In this document: positions 63,865-64,000 of the stretch, one piece after another | How the letters are laid out: each line of letters starts with the position of its first letter | How positions within the stretch are numbered: the stretch's first letter is position 1 | Assembly (NCBI RefSeq): GCF_001718835.1 | Contig: NZ_CP013443.1 | Location: 1,488,001 to 1,552,000 of the forward strand | From: Burkholderia cepacia | Lineage (GTDB): Bacteria > Pseudomonadota > Gammaproteobacteria > Burkholderiales > Burkholderiaceae | Reading direction: 5' to 3' | Length of the DNA: 64,000 bases | Notes under the pieces: generated by a model | Told to the model about the DNA's origin: nothing | Seen by the model: only the letters and a program-made list of their open reading frames with translations | Databases searched by the model: none | Translations under genes and position numbers: made by a program

Positions 63865-64000
63865 TCAGCGCAGGACCTTGCCGGGATTCATCAGGCCGCG
63901 CGGGTCGAGCGCGGTCTTCAGCGTGCGCATCAGCGTCGTTTCGACCGGGGACTTGTAGCGCTGCGCGTCGTCGATCTTCAGCTGGCCGATTCCGTGCTCC
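63865..64000 (-). CDS. C-terminal end of an FAD-linked oxidase (partial)
   Basis: The minus strand gives 44 codons ending at a stop at 63865. They start EHGIGQLKIDDAQRY and end with RGLMNPGKVLR, the C-terminal signature of FAD-binding oxidases such as GlcD, D-lactate or 2-hydroxyglutarate dehydrogenases, in which the His of EHGIG is near the active site. The rest lies beyond the right edge. Confidence 0.85.
   Translation of the reverse strand, partial: EHGIGQLKIDDAQRYKSPVETTLMRTLKTALDPRGLMNPGKVLR

Overview
The window is high-GC (roughly two thirds G+C) DNA from a beta-proteobacterium, most likely a member of the Burkholderia cepacia complex or a close relative. This rests on codon use, a DUF3331-type protein, a Fus/Aae-type aromatic-compound efflux operon, an IolC-IolJ fusion, and essential genes (glnS, alaS, valS, galU) that suggest the primary chromosome. 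I saw no CRISPR array, rRNA, tRNA or insertion sequence.

Layout. 1-3.6 kb: the tail of a membrane protein, then a coupled operon of a double VOC-domain exported protein, a DUF1275/YoaK membrane protein and an alginate-export-type porin, followed by a small DUF3331 protein. 3.6-7.7 kb: a lipoprotein phosphoesterase divergent from a di-heme peroxidase, a small exported protein and a Nudix hydrolase. 7.74-9.38 kb: an AT-rich gap, a 41-codon ORF coupled to a cysteine- and tryptophan-rich exported protein, and a strong bidirectional terminator. 9.4-21.2 kb: glnS, a glycine-zipper lipoprotein, a Tat-like lipoprotein, an RBBP9-type hydrolase, a signal-less YkuD protein coupled to a membrane-anchored partner, a CaiB-type CoA-transferase, alaS, and a LysR regulator divergent from an MFS transporter. 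21.3-26.1 kb: a Nudix hydrolase, a thioesterase and a LivHMGF-like ABC transporter without a binding protein. Its second ATPase has Arg in place of the Walker A Lys.

26.3-39.0 kb: a myo-inositol catabolic island. An SDR converges on iolB-iolE-iolD-iolC(J) and an ABC sugar importer on the minus strand; an RpiR-type regulator, iolG and a second Gfo/Idh/MocA dehydrogenase run the other way. A GGAA-N6-TTCC operator-like site sits in the divergent promoter. iolA is not in the window. 39.1-45.3 kb: a TusA-like protein, an unknown protein, and a signalling set made of an OmpR-type regulator, a LysM-FecR protein, a CHASE2 histidine kinase and a DUF4136 lipoprotein. 45.4-53.3 kb: galU and valS; a frameshifted C-terminal remnant of a type VI amidase effector (Tae4) followed by an apparently intact Tai4 immunity gene; then a UvrD-type helicase with a probable 1-nt frameshift near its C-terminus, coupled to an MTA/SAH nucleosidase. 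53.3-64 kb: a fosmidomycin-resistance-type MFS pump, a chemotaxis receptor, a four-gene efflux operon (outer-membrane factor, FUSC pump, DUF1656, HlyD) with its divergent LysR regulator, a 51-residue membrane protein, a metallophosphoesterase and the C-terminal end of an FAD-linked oxidase.

The observations most worth checking are the Tae4/Tai4 remnant, the signal-less YkuD gene coupled to a membrane-anchored partner (a possible effector-immunity pair), the helicase frameshift, the Walker A substitution and the predicted inositol operator.
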